Shown: piece after piece, positions 42,409-51,823 of the stretch
Layout of the letters: each line of letters starts with the position of its first letter
How positions within the stretch are numbered: position 1 is the first letter of the stretch
Assembly: GCF_001274945.1 (NCBI RefSeq)
Contig: NZ_LILB01000005.1
Coordinates: 810,959 to 874,958, forward strand
From: Viridibacillus arvi
GTDB lineage: Bacteria > Bacillota > Bacilli > Bacillales_A > Planococcaceae
Direction: 5' to 3'
DNA length: 64,000 nt
Translations under genes and position numbers: made by a program
The notes under the pieces: model-generated
Told to the model about the DNA's origin: nothing
Seen by the model: the letters and a program-made list of their open reading frames with translations, nothing else
Database searches by the model: none

Positions 42409-43379
42409 TTCAAGACCTCCGGAACCACTGCGATCAACGCTGCAACTACTGCTGTCAACCAGAATGTAAGAACAATACGCCATTCAGACCAGCCTGATAA
42501 CTCAAAATGGTGATGTAGTGGACTCATTTTAAAAATTCGTTTACCTGTTAATTTGAAGCTTGCTACTTGTAAAATAACAGATAGTGTTTCAGCGACAAAG
42601 ATAATACCAATCAATAGTAATAACACTTCATGCCCAACTAATACTGAAAGCATTGCAAGTGCTCCACCTAAAGCAAGTGAACCCGTATCTCCCATAAATA
42701 CTTTTGCAGGATTTGCATTAAATAATAAGAAACCCAGTAAAGCACCTGTTACAGCAAATGCAAATATCGCAATATCAACTTGATCGTTTACAAGCGCTAG
42801 CACACCAAACGCAGTAAAAGCAATGGAAGCTGTACCCGACACAAGTCCATCTAACCCATCTGTTAAATTGACAGCGTTAGAGAAACCTACCAACCAAAAG
42901 ATTAAGAATAATACATAAAATCCACCTAAGTTAAAGGCGAAATCAGTAAGTGGTATCTGAATTGTATTATGGAAAACGCCTAGACCTAATAAGAAATAGG
43001 CAGCAATCGAAATAATAATTTGTCCGATTAACTTTTGGAGGGATGTTAATCCCAAATTACGCTTGAAAATAATTTTAAGACCATCGTCTAAAAAGCCGAT
43101 TACACCAAAGCCGAATAAGACGAGAATTAATACAACGGATTGTGAAGTAAAGGCATCATTTAGATAGCCTAATACAATTGTAGTAGCGATAATAGAGAAT
43201 AAAAATATTACGCCACCCATCGTTGGAGTTCCCGCTTTTTTCTGATGTGATTTTGGTCCTTCTTCTCGAATACTTTGACCAAATTTCATTCGACGTAATA
43301 ACGGAATAACAGCTGGTGCTGTAATTGCCGTTAAGACGAATGAAGTGGCCAAAACAATTAAAGTTGTTGCAATTGTCAT
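42405..43379 (-). CDS. mraY: Phospho-N-acetylmuramoyl-pentapeptide transferase
   Basis: Integral membrane enzyme that makes lipid I from UDP-MurNAc-pentapeptide and undecaprenyl phosphate. Ten hydrophobic segments; cytoplasmic motifs KSHQKKAGTPTMGG, NLTDGLDGL and the FKMSPLHHHFEL loop are all present. The ATG at 43379 has GGAG 7 bases upstream; earlier in-frame codons lack one. 324 residues. Here it follows spoVD directly; murE, normally between them in B. subtilis, is absent. Confidence 0.97.
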   Translation of the reverse strand: MTIATTLIVLATSFVLTAITAPAVIPLLRRMKFGQSIREEGPKSHQKKAGTPTMGGVIFLFSIIATTIVLGYLNDAFTSQSVVLILVLFGFGVIGFLDDGLKIIFKRNLGLTSLQKLIGQIIISIAAYFLLGLGVFHNTIQIPLTDFAFNLGGFYVLFLIFWLVGFSNAVNLTDGLDGLVSGTASIAFTAFGVLALVNDQVDIAIFAFAVTGALLGFLLFNANPAKVFMGDTGSLALGGALAMLSVLVGHEVLLLLIGIIFVAETLSVILQVASFKLTGKRIFKMSPLHHHFELSGWSEWRIVLTFWLTAVVAALIAVVPEVLK

Positions 43380-43457
43380 GAAAATTCTCCTTCTAACCTT
43401 CTTTAGTACATGTACTATCATAGTAGTTTCAATTCTATTTTTAAAGACTAATACACG

Positions 43458-45386
43458 CTATTTTTCTAAATAAACGTGAATTATGCCATCTAGTCCGATT
43501 TGTGCATCTGCTTTTGGCAGTTGAGAGGCAATTTTGGAGCCATTTCCATGCCATTCTAAACGAAACGGATATTGTAATTTCGCTATATCTTCTTTTGTCT
43601 GACCGACCAAATTAGGTACGCGCACTTTCTCGACATCCCCCCATTTGTATATCTTTTCTAATTGTCCCTTCCGTTCTGTAATACCAACTTTATCGTGAAC
43701 ATCCTCAATGATTTGCCCCACAATTGGTGCCGCAATAACTCCACCAAATTGTGTAACATTCTTAGGATTATCTATTGCAACATAAACAACAATTTCTGGA
43801 TCATCCGCTGGTGCGAAGCCGATAAAGGATACAATATACTCGCCATCCTTATACCGTCCATCTTCAACTTTTTGAGCCGTTCCAGTCTTACCACCTATAC
43901 GCAGGTGATCTCTAAAGGCATTTCTACCAGAACCTAAAGCAACAACCGATTCTAGTGCTTCACGAACTTTTTTGGACGTCTCAGGCTTGATCACTTGACG
44001 TTTTTTTACTGGCTTGTAGCTTTTCAATACCTTGCCTGTATTAGAATCGATTAGATTTTTAACTATATAGGGTTGATAAAGCGTACCACCATTAATCGCT
44101 GCTGATACTGCCTGGACTTGTTGAATTGGTGTGACAGAGATCCCTTGCCCAAAAGAAGTTGTAGCATGTTCAACAGGACCATATGCCTTTTCAGAAAACA
44201 ATATCCCACTCGATTCGCCTGCCATATTCGATCCAGTTGTTTTACCAAACCCAAAATCACGGATATATTTTTGAAGTTTTGTTGGCCCTACTCTTCTTCC
44301 GAGCTCTATAAAACCTGGGTTACAAGAATTTTGTACGACTTCTAAAAAGGTTTCGCTTCCGTGGCCTTCACGCTTCCAACAACGTAAACGAGCACCTTCT
44401 ACCATTGAGTAGCCTGGATCAAAGAAATGATCTTTATCTAAATCAACAACCTGTTCTTCTAACGCTGCACTTAATGTAATGATTTTAAATGTAGAACCTG
44501 GCTCAAAGGTCATCCACACCGGTAGATTTCTGTTGTAAATTTTGGAATCGACTTTGGAAAATGAAGGAGGAGAGAATGTTGGATAAGATGCTAACGCTAA
44601 TATTTCACCGGTTTTAGGATTCATAGCTATACCCATTGCCTGGTCTGCTTCGTATTTCTCCATCGCTTGAGAAAGCTCACGTTCTACGACCTTTTGAACA
44701 TCAACATCAATGGTCAGTTCCATTGTTGCACCATCTTGACCTTCTTTCCAACTATCTTGGACATGAGGCAATGCTGCACCTTTCGCATCTGTAAATAAGC
44801 GGATTGCTGAAGCTTTTCCCATCAATAAATCATCATACTGATACTCTAATCCGGCTAATCCTTGCTGATCATAACCAGTGAAACCAATTAGCCTAGAGAG
44901 TAATTGATCATACGGATAATAACGTATGTAATCAAGCCCTGCATAAATTCCTGGTATATTTTTTTGTTGTATTTTTTCAGCAAGTTCTTTTGATATGTTT
45001 TTAGCTTCAGGAGCAAGCTTTACTATAGACGTTTTTTGTTGCATTTTTTTTGCTAACACTTGCTCATCTACCCCTAGTATCGATGCCAACTCTTTTGCAG
45101 CCTCTAAAGGTTTATCATTTTGAGCTGGCATAAAATACAATGTTGGGGCTAGTTTATTACCGACGATTAACTTACCATTACGATCTACTATGTTCCCTCT
45201 TAAACTTGAAACTGGTATTTCACGATCCCAGCTTTCTTCTGCCCTTTTTGTTAACAAATCATGTTGTATAAACTGTACATGTACTAATTTCCCTATAAGC
45301 ATAATGAATAAAACAACAAAGACAATCCACATCCACTGCATTCGTTTTTTTGTACTTTTAGTGGCCCACATTGTTCGACATATCAC
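43458..45386 (-). CDS. spoVD: Class B penicillin-binding protein SpoVD-like (one PASTA domain)
   Basis: Transpeptidase expected to act in spore cortex synthesis with SpoVE. N-terminal membrane anchor (~18-38), PBP dimerisation domain, transpeptidase motifs SxxK in GSTFKIITL (Ser near 296), SCN-type VVQNSCNPGF and KTGTAQK, and a single C-terminal PASTA domain (KVRVPNLVGQTKEDI). 642 residues. Start uncertain: GTG at 45386 and ATG at 45371 both have an AAAAGGTG nearby at poor spacing. Located right after pbpB, as in B. subtilis. Confidence 0.9.
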   Translation of the reverse strand: MICRTMWATKSTKKRMQWMWIVFVVLFIMLIGKLVHVQFIQHDLLTKRAEESWDREIPVSSLRGNIVDRNGKLIVGNKLAPTLYFMPAQNDKPLEAAKELASILGVDEQVLAKKMQQKTSIVKLAPEAKNISKELAEKIQQKNIPGIYAGLDYIRYYPYDQLLSRLIGFTGYDQQGLAGLEYQYDDLLMGKASAIRLFTDAKGAALPHVQDSWKEGQDGATMELTIDVDVQKVVERELSQAMEKYEADQAMGIAMNPKTGEILALASYPTFSPPSFSKVDSKIYNRNLPVWMTFEPGSTFKIITLSAALEEQVVDLDKDHFFDPGYSMVEGARLRCWKREGHGSETFLEVVQNSCNPGFIELGRRVGPTKLQKYIRDFGFGKTTGSNMAGESSGILFSEKAYGPVEHATTSFGQGISVTPIQQVQAVSAAINGGTLYQPYIVKNLIDSNTGKVLKSYKPVKKRQVIKPETSKKVREALESVVALGSGRNAFRDHLRIGGKTGTAQKVEDGRYKDGEYIVSFIGFAPADDPEIVVYVAIDNPKNVTQFGGVIAAPIVGQIIEDVHDKVGITERKGQLEKIYKWGDVEKVRVPNLVGQTKEDIAKLQYPFRLEWHGNGSKIASQLPKADAQIGLDGIIHVYLEK

Positions 45387-45454
45387 ACCTTTTTTTCTTA
45401 CAAAGTATGATATGACTCCCCGTACTATTCAAATTCTTTGCGAAATCATATGAA

Positions 45455-47626
45455 CTATTTGTAACTTTCCTCTGGTTTTTTCATCTTCAAAATAATTTTC
45501 TTGTTTGCATTTAGTACAGTACCAGCTTTAATACTTTGTTTCTGTACATAGCCTTCACCATTAATTTCTATATTGGCACCTGACATTGTTTGATACGTAA
45601 GAACGTTTCGGAGTGACCAATCTGTAAAATCAGGTACTTTTGAATCCCCATCTGTCTTTAAGAATACATAACCACCAGATAAGACTTCTGATTTTTCTGC
45701 AGGATATTGATCTATAATCTTATCGCCATTACCTATGATAACCGTTTCTATGCCATTTTCTTCAAATTCTTTTTCAACTTCTTCAACAAGTTGACCATTT
45801 AAGTTCTCCATAGTTAAAGAATTTGTTTTCTTAATTTGTTGTGGCTTAATATTTAAGTATTTTAAACTACTTCCCATAACTGTATTAAATACGGTTGCTG
45901 TTGGTTCTGAGCCGAATTCTGTAGGTCCAAGCTTAGGTTTTTCCACAGCAATGTACATAACTAACTGAGGGTCATTTGCAGGAGCCATACCTAAAAATGA
46001 ATACAAGAATTCATTTTTCCCCCAAGAGTACCCACCAGATGCATTCGGAATTTGAGCTGTACCGGTTTTACCAGATACTTCATATTCTTTACTTGCAAAG
46101 TTTTGACCAGTTCCTTTTTCAGAATAAATGGTAGAAGCTAAAATCTCCCTAACTTCCTTAGCCGTTTTTCCAGAAATAGGCTGCCCTTTAATTGTTGGGG
46201 TGTTCTCTTTGACGATTTTTTTCGTATTAGGATTCACGATTTTCTCAATTACATACGGTTGCATCATTTTACCATCGTTTGCGATGGCAGAAACAGCCTG
46301 AATTAATTGTATAGGGGTAACAGTAGATCCTTGCCCATAAGTAGTTGTGACACGATTAATTGGATATTTATCCAAAATTTGCCCCGTCGCTTCATTTGGT
46401 AAATCAATTCCTGTCTTTTCTCCGAAACCAAACTTTTTCATATAAGAAATAAAGGTATCATCGCCCATTAACTTCAATAAGTGAGCCATACCTACATTTG
46501 AAGAACGTTGGATCCCTTCTAAATACGAAATATTTCCCCATCCAACTTGGTTACTATCTCGAATAGTTCGATCGAGCACAGTATACTGACCAGACTGAAA
46601 TGTAGCATTCGGGAACCATTTCTCTTCTTCGACTGCAGCTGCTAATGTAAATGTTTTCATTGTTGAACCCGGTTCAATCGTCAATTCTGTTAACTGGTTT
46701 AACCAGCTATTTTCTAGTCCAGTACCATCTTGTGGGTTGTATGTAGGTCTTTGCGAAACAGCAAGTATTTCTCCCGTCTTCGGATTGGCAACAACTGCTA
46801 CCATCGATTCAGGATTATATTTCTTATAAACTTTAGACATTGAATCTTCTAAAAAGTTTTGTATAGTTTTATCTATCGTTAGATATACATCCGCACCATC
46901 TTTTGCAGGTTCTACCATCTTATCGCTATTAGGTAGCAGATAGCCCCATAAATCACTCTTATATTGAACCCTTCCATCAGTACCGGATAATTCTTTGTTA
47001 TAGATGGATTCTAGGCCCATTTTACCTACAGTTCTAGTTTGTCCATCTTGCTGAGTATCCCTTTGTGCTAAGCCGATTAAGTTTGATGCAAAGGTACCAT
47101 TTGGATAAAATCTCTTTGTTTCTTCCATAAAAATGATGCCTGGTAACTTTTCACTACTAATCTTCTCCATTACGCCATGGCTAATATTACGACCTGCAGC
47201 ACCAAATTCTACTTGGCGAATTTCATTACCTTGTGCATTCTTCGCTTTTGAATTTAATTTATCAAATATATCTTTTTCGCTAATAGAAAGATATTTCGCT
47301 AATATTTTGGCAGTTTTCTCTTTATCTGCGACGTGCATAAGAGTTTTAGTTCCTTCAGATGCCTTAGGACTAATTACAGCTACTAAGCGATAGTTAATAG
47401 TATCTTCTGCTATCACTTGTCCTTGCCGATCTAGAATTTTACCTCTATTGGCTGAAATTACTTTTGATCTTTCATATTTTGCTGCCGCTTTTGCTGCCAA
47501 AGCTTGCCCCTCTACTTGACCAGAAGCTTGGATTACAAATATACGGAAAAACATAGCAAAAAAGAGCCCTCCATAAACGATTAACATTAGAAAGGCTCCC
47601 CATTGAAATCGAAACTTTCTCTTCAT
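45455..47626 (-). CDS. pbpB: Class B penicillin-binding protein PBP2B
   Basis: Septal transpeptidase of vegetative division. Membrane anchor ~12-33, dimerisation domain, then SxxK in GSTMKTFTL (Ser near 310), SSN in QRSSNVGM and KTGTAQI. Two C-terminal PASTA repeats (~600-720), against one in the neighbouring SpoVD. 723 residues. It overlaps ftsL by 4 bases (ATGA), consistent with the FtsL-DivIC-PBP2B complex. Confidence 0.95.
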   Translation of the reverse strand: MKRKFRFQWGAFLMLIVYGGLFFAMFFRIFVIQASGQVEGQALAAKAAAKYERSKVISANRGKILDRQGQVIAEDTINYRLVAVISPKASEGTKTLMHVADKEKTAKILAKYLSISEKDIFDKLNSKAKNAQGNEIRQVEFGAAGRNISHGVMEKISSEKLPGIIFMEETKRFYPNGTFASNLIGLAQRDTQQDGQTRTVGKMGLESIYNKELSGTDGRVQYKSDLWGYLLPNSDKMVEPAKDGADVYLTIDKTIQNFLEDSMSKVYKKYNPESMVAVVANPKTGEILAVSQRPTYNPQDGTGLENSWLNQLTELTIEPGSTMKTFTLAAAVEEEKWFPNATFQSGQYTVLDRTIRDSNQVGWGNISYLEGIQRSSNVGMAHLLKLMGDDTFISYMKKFGFGEKTGIDLPNEATGQILDKYPINRVTTTYGQGSTVTPIQLIQAVSAIANDGKMMQPYVIEKIVNPNTKKIVKENTPTIKGQPISGKTAKEVREILASTIYSEKGTGQNFASKEYEVSGKTGTAQIPNASGGYSWGKNEFLYSFLGMAPANDPQLVMYIAVEKPKLGPTEFGSEPTATVFNTVMGSSLKYLNIKPQQIKKTNSLTMENLNGQLVEEVEKEFEENGIETVIIGNGDKIIDQYPAEKSEVLSGGYVFLKTDGDSKVPDFTDWSLRNVLTYQTMSGANIEINGEGYVQKQSIKAGTVLNANKKIILKMKKPEESYK

Positions 47627-48000
47627 TGTCCAGACACTACTTTCACGTTTTTTTCGTTTAGCTTCAAGCCTAATTCTTTCGCTTTATTCCAAATACGCTC
47701 ATATGTAGAGAGTTCGCTTACCTCGATGGACAATTCCGCATTTTGTTTCTTCGTTTCATCAATTTTATTTTCGATATTTTGAATTTCAACAGATGTTGTA
47801 TTAATTGCAGATTGCGTATTTAAGTTCATAACTGACAATAATGCTATTATTGTCACCATGGCCACAAGGAGAACTCTTTCCCCCTTAGACAATATTCTTT
47901 TGGAAGGTCTTGGTGTTGGCTGCTGGACGGGTCTCTCCGGTACTGTTGGCTGTGGCTGCTGGATGTACGTTTGTTGTTGTTGCCGATTAAGCAATGCCAT
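47623..48000 (-). CDS. ftsL: Cell-division protein FtsL
   Basis: Small bitopic division protein: a Gln/Pro-rich cytoplasmic N terminus (residues ~6-33), one membrane helix (~43-60) and an extracellular leucine-zipper-like coiled coil (~68-105). 125 residues. It begins 4 bases after rsmH and overlaps pbpB by 4 bases, the conserved mraZ-rsmH-ftsL-pbpB order. Confidence 0.94.
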   Translation of the reverse strand: MALLNRQQQQTYIQQPQPTVPERPVQQPTPRPSKRILSKGERVLLVAMVTIIALLSVMNLNTQSAINTTSVEIQNIENKIDETKKQNAELSIEVSELSTYERIWNKAKELGLKLNEKNVKVVSGQ

Positions 48001-48004
48001 TTAA

Positions 48005-48952
48005 TCACTTCCCTTTTTCTTTGATTTTTTCAGCTATTCTTAGTTTCGCTGAGCGAGCTCGATTATTTTCTTCTAATTCTTGCTCTGAAGGTAATATCGG
48101 TTTACGAGTAACAAGTTTTATCCCTGGAGCTAATTCTTCGGGAATAACAGGTAAACCTGGTGGTAATTCAGGCAAAGAGGATGCTTCTTTGAAGATAGTT
48201 TTACATAATCGGTCTTCTAATGAGTGGAAAGTAATAACACTAACTCGTCCACCTACATTAATGACTTCAAGTGCTTGTATTAACGAATCTTCCGCTGCAC
48301 CAAGTTCATCATTTACAGCAATTCGAATGGCTTGGAATACACGTTTCGCTGGGTGTCCGCCTTTACGTCTTGCTGCAGCTGGGATACCTTCCTTAATTAA
48401 ATCTACTAGTTCACCCGTGGTTTCAATAGGGCTAGTCTTTCTAGCTTCTTCAATTTTTCTGGCAATTTGTTTCGAGAACTTTTCTTCACCGTATCGATAG
48501 AAAATACGTACAAGATCTTCGAATGACCATTCATTCACAACATGAAATGCGGAAAGTTCAGCTGTTGTATCCATTCTCATATCAAGTGGTGCATCTTGAT
48601 GGTAACTAAATCCTCGTTCTGCGTTATCTAATTGAGGAGATGATACGCCTAAGTCGTATAAAATCCCGTCAACTTTATCTATGCCTAATGCTTCTAATTC
48701 TTCCTTCAGATAACGGAAGTTTGAATGTACGAAAGTTATTTTATCTAAATATGGTGCTAAACGTTCTTTAGCATTTTCAATGGCTGAAGTATCTTGATCA
48801 AAGCAAATAAGTCTACCTTTTGATGATAATTGGCTAACTAAATATTCACTGTGTCCAGCCCCACCTAAAGTACAATCTACATAAATGCCGTCAGGACGAA
48901 CGTTCAATCCATCAACGGTTTCCTTTAATAATACAGTCGTATGATTAAACAA
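48005..48952 (-). CDS. rsmH: 16S rRNA (cytosine-1402-N4)-methyltransferase RsmH (MraW)
   Basis: Methylates N4 of C1402 in 16S rRNA. N-terminal [13 protein letters not shown], the SAM loop [24 protein letters not shown] and the late [12 protein letters not shown] block are family hallmarks. 315 residues. Second gene of the dcw cluster, 23 bases after mraZ. Confidence 0.97.
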   Translation of the reverse strand: MFNHTTVLLKETVDGLNVRPDGIYVDCTLGGAGHSEYLVSQLSSKGRLICFDQDTSAIENAKERLAPYLDKITFVHSNFRYLKEELEALGIDKVDGILYDLGVSSPQLDNAERGFSYHQDAPLDMRMDTTAELSAFHVVNEWSFEDLVRIFYRYGEEKFSKQIARKIEEARKTSPIETTGELVDLIKEGIPAAARRKGGHPAKRVFQAIRIAVNDELGAAEDSLIQALEVINVGGRVSVITFHSLEDRLCKTIFKEASSLPELPPGLPVIPEELAPGIKLVTRKPILPSEQELEENNRARSAKLRIAEKIKEKGK

Positions 48953-48975
48953 GGTTTGTCCCTCCTCTAAATTGG

Positions 48976-49407
48976 TTATATATCAAAATCAATCATATTC
49001 TCAGCAATGTCATTGAAGGATTCCTCAGATTCAGCAAAATAATTTTGCCAAGACTCTTTGGACCAAATTTCAATACGATTAGAAACGCCGAGTACTACAC
49101 AATCCTTTTGAACATTAGCGTGTGTTAATAAGTTACTTGGGATATTAATACGGCCTTGCTTGTCCACTTCCACCTCTGTAGCACCTGAAAAGAAAAAACG
49201 CGTAAAAGCTCTGGCATCTTTCTTAGTTACAGGTAATTGCTTCAGTTTTTCTTCCAGCTTGCGCCACTCCAAAATAGGATACCCGAATAAACAATTATCC
49301 AATCCACGAGTTATTACAAAGCCTTCCGTAAGATGTTCACGGAACTTAGCAGGTATAATCAATCGGCCCTTCGCATCAATACTATGTTGATACTCTCCCA
49401 TGAACAT
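48976..49407 (-). CDS. mraZ: Transcriptional regulator MraZ
   Basis: DNA-binding protein of the SpoVT-AbrB fold that regulates its own dcw operon. Two tandem AbrB-like modules: [21 protein letters not shown] and [18 protein letters not shown], each with the conserved GR(L/I)xIP. ATG at 49407 has GGGGTG upstream at 6 bases; ATG at 49401 is a possible alternative. 143 residues. A row of GTGG repeats just upstream is its probable operator. Confidence 0.96.
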   Translation of the reverse strand: MFMGEYQHSIDAKGRLIIPAKFREHLTEGFVITRGLDNCLFGYPILEWRKLEEKLKQLPVTKKDARAFTRFFFSGATEVEVDKQGRINIPSNLLTHANVQKDCVVLGVSNRIEIWSKESWQNYFAESEESFNDIAENMIDFDI

Positions 49408-49411
49408 ATTA

Positions 49412-49462
49412 CTCACCCCACTATATGAAATTAATGTACCACATCCCCCCACATTCCACCAC
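49412..49462 (-). promoter_or_regulatory. Candidate MraZ operator (phased GTGG repeats)
   Basis: On the minus strand GTGGTGGAAT, GTGGGGGGAT and GTGGTACATT follow each other with exact 10-base spacing (starts at 49462, 49452, 49442). A further GTGGGGTGAG starts at 49421, two helical turns on, and includes the mraZ ribosome-binding site. MraZ of other bacteria binds TGGGA-type repeats with a 10-base period upstream of its own gene, so this is the likely operator. A possible promoter is TTGATA (49513-49518) with TTTAAT (49491-49496). The rest of the gap to bshC is AT-rich with only terminator hairpins. Confidence 0.65.
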
Positions 49463-49625
49463 TAATTCATTGGAAAATAAGGGTGTTTACATTAAAATGC
49501 GTAAATCGTCCTTATCAACAACAGTATTTCTACTAATTTTTCCCTTTTTGTTTAAAAAACTTCATACTTCTTATTATTATTTTATTATTTTATTACCAAA
49601 CAGTAGTATTTTTTTGATATTTTTA

Positions 49626-49678
49626 ATAAAAAAAGCTATCTCGATTGAGATAGCTTTTAATACCCTATGATTAGGGTA
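49626..49678. terminator. Terminator of bshC (plus a second small hairpin)
   Basis: AAAAGCTATCTC / GAGATAGCTTTT with a 4-base loop (49631-49658) and T-rich flanks on both sides, usable in both directions. On the bshC side a second hairpin TACCCTA / TAGGGTA stands at 49661-49678. Confidence 0.88.
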
Positions 49679-49735
49679 ATATTATATCTATTATATTTTT
49701 AAAAAATACCACTTTTTAATCCGGATTATTCCAAA

Positions 49736-51352
49736 TTATATATATATTACTTGATGCAATTCACTAACTTCTAGTGGCAATTGTAAAATATCATCAATTA
49801 AAGTCATGCCATATTCATTCATATATTGGAATGGATTAAATATACGTTCCATTAAATTTCCTTCTGGAATCAGATGGCCTTCCATCTCGGTAAATTTACG
49901 AATAGTAACATCATGCTGAAGCAATACTTCTGCTTCTATTTTCTTCAATAGGAAGTCTAATTGATTTTCATGAATATCTAGATTTTTTATGACTACTTTA
50001 TCTAGGTGTACGTTATTGTTATGCAAATGCTTTTGCAATTCCACATATTGCTGCTGTAGCAACGCTTTTGTTTTTTCAATAGTCTCTTTTGCAGCGTCAT
50101 CATATACTTCATTTACAAATTTCTGATGCATTTGGGCCACTTTACCACTTAATACTTCAGTAATAGTTAAATCATGATCTTCTATTAAGTGTCCCACCTG
50201 GCGATTAACAAGTGTCATATTCATACGCGGTACAAAAACCGGCACCTTCATACCAAGTAACTCGAATGCGTCTTTTAATGTAGACCAATATGCAAGCTCT
50301 CCTGGTCCACCAACAAATGCAAGTACAGGCAAGACCATATCCTGCATAAGCGGTCTTGTTACTACATTATTACTTAGACAAGCAGGTTGTTCTGTTGCTA
50401 GTTGTAGTAGTTCTTCTTTCGTAAATTGGACATTCGCTACGTCATTAATAAACTTGCCATCTTTACGCTCTAATAAGAAGCGCTCGCCTTCCTTGACGTA
50501 AAAAAGGTTGGCATTTTCTTTTGTTGCACCAATTGGCGTACCATAACCATTGTCGGCCAAAAGCGCCTCTCGGTTTGAAACAACAGCTGCAATCTCTTCC
50601 GAGTGATTCACTAATCTCTCGAAATACGGCGCTTCATAAGCACGAAGCTTCGGATCGGCTGCATCTAATAGAAGTAATCCTTCTTCTTTAAAGAACCAGT
50701 GCATTAATTGAGCGAAAAAGTCAGTATATGTATGACTCTTTACTAAAAATGTATCAATTTTCGCCAACAAATCTTCTGTATATGCAGTTTCACCATATTG
50801 TTGGAAGACGTTTTTTATAAATTTACGTGTATCTTCAATATCTAAAATTGTTGTTGAAGCCATCGTCTTCTTCTTTGAACGGTCAGGATGAATATGTTTT
50901 TGCAAACGACCATTTAATACTGTAAATGTATGATTGATTTCATCAATATCATGATCTTCGCCAGCAATCCAAAATACCGGAACGACTGGAATATCTAATT
51001 TTGCACGCTGTTCTTTAGCTAATAGTAAAACAGAAATAGCTTTATGAACGGAATATAACGGTCCTGTTAATAAGCCCGCTTGTTGTCCACCAACTACAAC
51101 AACTGCATTGTCTTCTAATTCCTTCAAATGTTGTTCCACTTTTACCGATTTCTCTAGCGGTTCCATAAATTCACGGATAACTTTTACGAGTTCAGCTCGA
51201 CGAATCGGATGATTTTTTAGTTCTTCAAAGCGTTTTTCGAAAGATTCATCTTCATTTGTATAATGAAAAAACGACGAGATTGTTGATTCTTGATTACGAT
51301 AATCTACCAATAATTGATTCGTTACCGGTACATCTATTTGTTCCAGTTTCAT
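49736..51352 (-). CDS. bshC: Putative cysteine ligase BshC (bacillithiol synthesis)
   Basis: Last enzyme of bacillithiol synthesis, joining cysteine to glucosaminyl-malate. The 538-residue protein shows BshC blocks VVVGGQQAGLLTGPLYSVHKA, PVFWIAGEDHDIDEINH and GGPGELAYWS. The C-terminal ~130 residues include the family coiled coil. A TATACT on minus at 51390-51395 may be its -10. The gene lies next to mraZ and panE-like genes as in B. subtilis (yllA). Confidence 0.95.
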   Translation of the reverse strand: MKLEQIDVPVTNQLLVDYRNQESTISSFFHYTNEDESFEKRFEELKNHPIRRAELVKVIREFMEPLEKSVKVEQHLKELEDNAVVVVGGQQAGLLTGPLYSVHKAISVLLLAKEQRAKLDIPVVPVFWIAGEDHDIDEINHTFTVLNGRLQKHIHPDRSKKKTMASTTILDIEDTRKFIKNVFQQYGETAYTEDLLAKIDTFLVKSHTYTDFFAQLMHWFFKEEGLLLLDAADPKLRAYEAPYFERLVNHSEEIAAVVSNREALLADNGYGTPIGATKENANLFYVKEGERFLLERKDGKFINDVANVQFTKEELLQLATEQPACLSNNVVTRPLMQDMVLPVLAFVGGPGELAYWSTLKDAFELLGMKVPVFVPRMNMTLVNRQVGHLIEDHDLTITEVLSGKVAQMHQKFVNEVYDDAAKETIEKTKALLQQQYVELQKHLHNNNVHLDKVVIKNLDIHENQLDFLLKKIEAEVLLQHDVTIRKFTEMEGHLIPEGNLMERIFNPFQYMNEYGMTLIDDILQLPLEVSELHQVIYI

Positions 51353-51427
51353 ATTAGTATAAACTCCTCTATATTGTTAACTACTTTCGAGTATAGCATT
51401 TTAATCGATTGGATTGAAAAAATACGC

Positions 51428-51823
51428 TCACGTCATCGTCACATATAAAATGATTCTTTGGACTATTATAATAATCCAAATAACCACATAAGTAATGGTT
51501 AATGCTAAAAATAAGAAGCGCCAAATTTTCCTGAATAACGGTAGTATTTCAATTTCTTTTGTCGAGCGCCATTCAATTATCGTAAAAACTATCGCAATTA
51601 TTATTGCAACGATAAAAGTTATAAACCCGATATCATATCCCCATAAAAAACTCACAGATTCTGGCACAGAAAAAAACAGTATAAACGTCGTCATATCTGC
51701 TGCCCTACCAAATACTTTTACTCGCTTCTTAGATAATTTTTTAAGAAGTGAATAAATAATGAGAAATAAGATGACTGGGCAAAGTATAATGAAATGCCCA
51801 AAAATTGACAGTATATATATCAT
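51428..51823 (-). CDS. DUF3397 family membrane protein
   Basis: 131 residues with four hydrophobic segments (~3-25, 42-60, 62-82, 98-122) and basic loops (KKLSKKRVK). Matches the DUF3397 membrane proteins often found between panE-like genes and bshC in Bacillales. Function unknown. Its start overlaps the panE-like stop by 4 bases. Confidence 0.7.
   Translation of the reverse strand: MIYILSIFGHFIILCPVILFLIIYSLLKKLSKKRVKVFGRAADMTTFILFFSVPESVSFLWGYDIGFITFIVAIIIAIVFTIIEWRSTKEIEILPLFRKIWRFLFLALTITYVVIWIIIIVQRIILYVTMT

Noticed and set aside
47994-48500. Plus-strand ORF of 168 residues within rsmH
   Set aside because: Antisense to rsmH; the composition is what the complementary frame of that gene would give.
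49425-49670. Plus-strand ORF of 81 residues between mraZ and bshC
   Set aside because: AT-rich, hydrophobic by composition, overlaps the MraZ repeats and runs into the terminator; no ribosome-binding site.
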